A DNA stretch of 6,463 nucleotides, taken from Vicinamibacteria bacterium (GTDB lineage: Bacteria > Acidobacteriota > Vicinamibacteria > Vicinamibacterales > 2-12-FULL-66-21). The translations under genes were made by a program, and so were the position numbers. Under the pieces are notes generated by a model. The model made no database searches. It saw only the letters and a list, made by a program, of their open reading frames with translations, and was not told where the DNA came from. Below are positions 5,875-6,463 of this stretch, in pieces. The stretch spans positions 1-6,463 of the forward strand of contig JAICSD010000266.1 in assembly GCA_025937075.1 (NCBI GenBank), written 5' to 3'. Every line of letters starts with the position of its first letter. Within the stretch, counting starts at the first letter, position 1.

Positions 5875-6318
5875 ATGGTGATCGAGCCGGCCACGGCGCG
5901 CGACTTGCCGCACGTGCGCGCGTTGCTCGAGCGGCATCATCTGCCGCTCGACGGCGTCCGTGGCCTCGTGCCGACCATGATCGTCGCGCGTGACGCTGCG
6001 CGTCTGGTGGGCGTTGCCGCGTTGGAGCTCTACCCGGACGGCGCTCTGCTGCGCTCCGTCGCAGTCGACCCGTCCGCGCAGGGCCAGCGAGTTGGCCAGC
6101 GGCTGACGGAAGCGGCCCTGGAGATGGCTCATCAACATGGTGCGGACGCCGTGTTCCTGCTCACCACGACGGCCGAGCGATTCTTCCCGAAGTTCGGCTT
6201 CGAGCGAATCTCACGCGCGGACGTTCCGGCATCGGTGCAGACGTCGGTTGAATTCCGCTCCGCATGCCCCGCATCGGCCGTTGTCATGCGGAAGCGGCTG
6301 ACGGCGGCGGCACGATGA
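5875..6318 (+). CDS. arsN2: GNAT N-acetyltransferase of the arsenic-locus ArsN2 type
   Basis: A 147-residue protein (or 146 if GTG at 5878 is used) of the acetyl-CoA-dependent GNAT fold. Seen: IEPATARDLPHVRALLERHHLP at the N-terminus, LRSVAVDPSAQGQRVGQRL around 59-77 (strand beta4 and the acetyl-CoA loop, with Arg72 where many relatives have Gly), LLTTTAERFFPKFGFERI at 95-112, and EFRSACPASAVVM at 126-138. The LLTTTA...FF...GF and CPASA blocks match, from memory, the ArsN2 group found in ars operons. The related ArsN1 acetylates the arsenical antibiotic arsinothricin; the substrate of ArsN2 is not known to me, so an organoarsenical is only a guess. It lies 7 bases after arsR and overlaps arsC by 4 bases, so it belongs to the arsR transcript. 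Confidence 0.85.
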   Translation: MVIEPATARDLPHVRALLERHHLPLDGVRGLVPTMIVARDAARLVGVAALELYPDGALLRSVAVDPSAQGQRVGQRLTEAALEMAHQHGADAVFLLTTTAERFFPKFGFERISRADVPASVQTSVEFRSACPASAVVMRKRLTAAAR

Positions 6319-6463
6319 CGACGGTGCTGTTTGCGTGCGTGCACAACGCGGGGCGCTCACAGATGGCCGCCGCATTGTTCAACCAGCTCGCGGATCCCGC
6401 AAAGGCGCGGGCGATCTCGGCAGGTACGAGCCCAGCTCCGACTGTTCATCCTGAAGTCGTCGA
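6315..6463 (+). CDS. arsC: Arsenate reductase, low-molecular-weight phosphatase type, N-terminal part
   Basis: The gene runs off the right edge after 49 codons. The cytoplasmic enzyme reduces arsenate to arsenite using a cysteine relay. Seen: VLFACVHNAGRSQMAAALFNQ at residues 4-24, with the phosphatase loop C-x5-R-S formed by Cys8, Arg14 and Ser15, and the following AISAGTSP at 34-40, both standard for this arsenate reductase family and unlike the glutaredoxin-type ArsC. The start overlaps the end of the acetyltransferase gene as ATGA (6315-6318), indicating coupling. The resolving cysteines, which would tell thioredoxin- from mycothiol- or glutathione-linked types, lie outside the window. 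A multidomain protein beginning with this domain cannot be excluded. Confidence 0.88.
   Translation, partial: MTTVLFACVHNAGRSQMAAALFNQLADPAKARAISAGTSPAPTVHPEVV

Noticed and set aside
5388..5894. The arsM frame stays open on the minus strand to 5894, which would make a 452-residue protein.
   Set aside because: The extra part is antisense to arsR and crosses the AT-rich promoter region; GGAGG and the family N-terminus point to 5387.

Overview
This is a GC-rich stretch of bacterial DNA, densely packed with genes. It holds two back-to-back functional blocks: a sulfate-import operon (left, plus strand) and a divergent arsenic-resistance locus (right). The OprO/P-type outer-membrane porin implies a Gram-negative cell. 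The base composition, together with an OprO/P porin, a CysTWA system and an ArsM/ArsR/ArsN2/ArsC set, would fit Acidobacteriota (for example Vicinamibacteria) or a high-GC proteobacterium. That placement is an inference; there is no rRNA or other phylogenetic marker in the window.

Left block, 1-4481, all on the plus strand. The genes are the C-terminal part of a phosphate-selective-porin-family protein, a periplasmic sulfate-binding protein (Sbp/CysP type), the permeases CysT and CysW, and the ATPase CysA. Junctions are tight: a 4-base ATGA overlap between porin and sbp, 2 bases between sbp and cysT, another 4-base overlap between cysT and cysW, and 15 bases between cysW and cysA. This looks like one transcript whose promoter lies left of the window. 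The protein set gives a complete route for sulfate: outer membrane, periplasmic capture, inner-membrane ATP-driven import. All six residues that I recall as contacting sulfate in the enterobacterial sulfate-binding protein are present.

Junction, 4482-4535. CysA and the convergent arsM are separated by 54 bases with no convincing terminator. A well-placed ribosome-binding site and ATG follow cysA, but the reading frame soon runs antisense into arsM. This may be the stump of a lost downstream gene at a rearrangement junction.

Right block, 4536-6463. arsM (As(III) S-adenosylmethionine methyltransferase) lies on the minus strand. It is divergent from arsR, a GNAT acetyltransferase of the ArsN2 type, and an arsenate reductase of the low-molecular-weight phosphatase type that runs off the right edge. 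The 66-base arsM-arsR intergenic region is conspicuously AT-rich. It holds a strong sigma70-like promoter for arsM (TTGACA, 18 bases, TATATT), a 10-base direct repeat GCGAATATAT flanking it, and no visible ribosome-binding site for arsR, which suggests a (nearly) leaderless arsR message. ArsC would reduce arsenate to arsenite. ArsM would methylate arsenite. ArsR would derepress both directions when it binds As(III). An arsenite efflux gene is not in the window and may lie further right.

No RNA genes, insertion sequences, CRISPR arrays or clear terminators were found. Most of the window is well-recognised biology. The less ordinary points are the porin embedded in a sulfate operon, the probable lipoprotein form of the sulfate-binding protein, the cysteine-rich ends of ArsM and ArsR, the compact bidirectional ars control region, and the direct adjacency of sulfate import and arsenic methylation.
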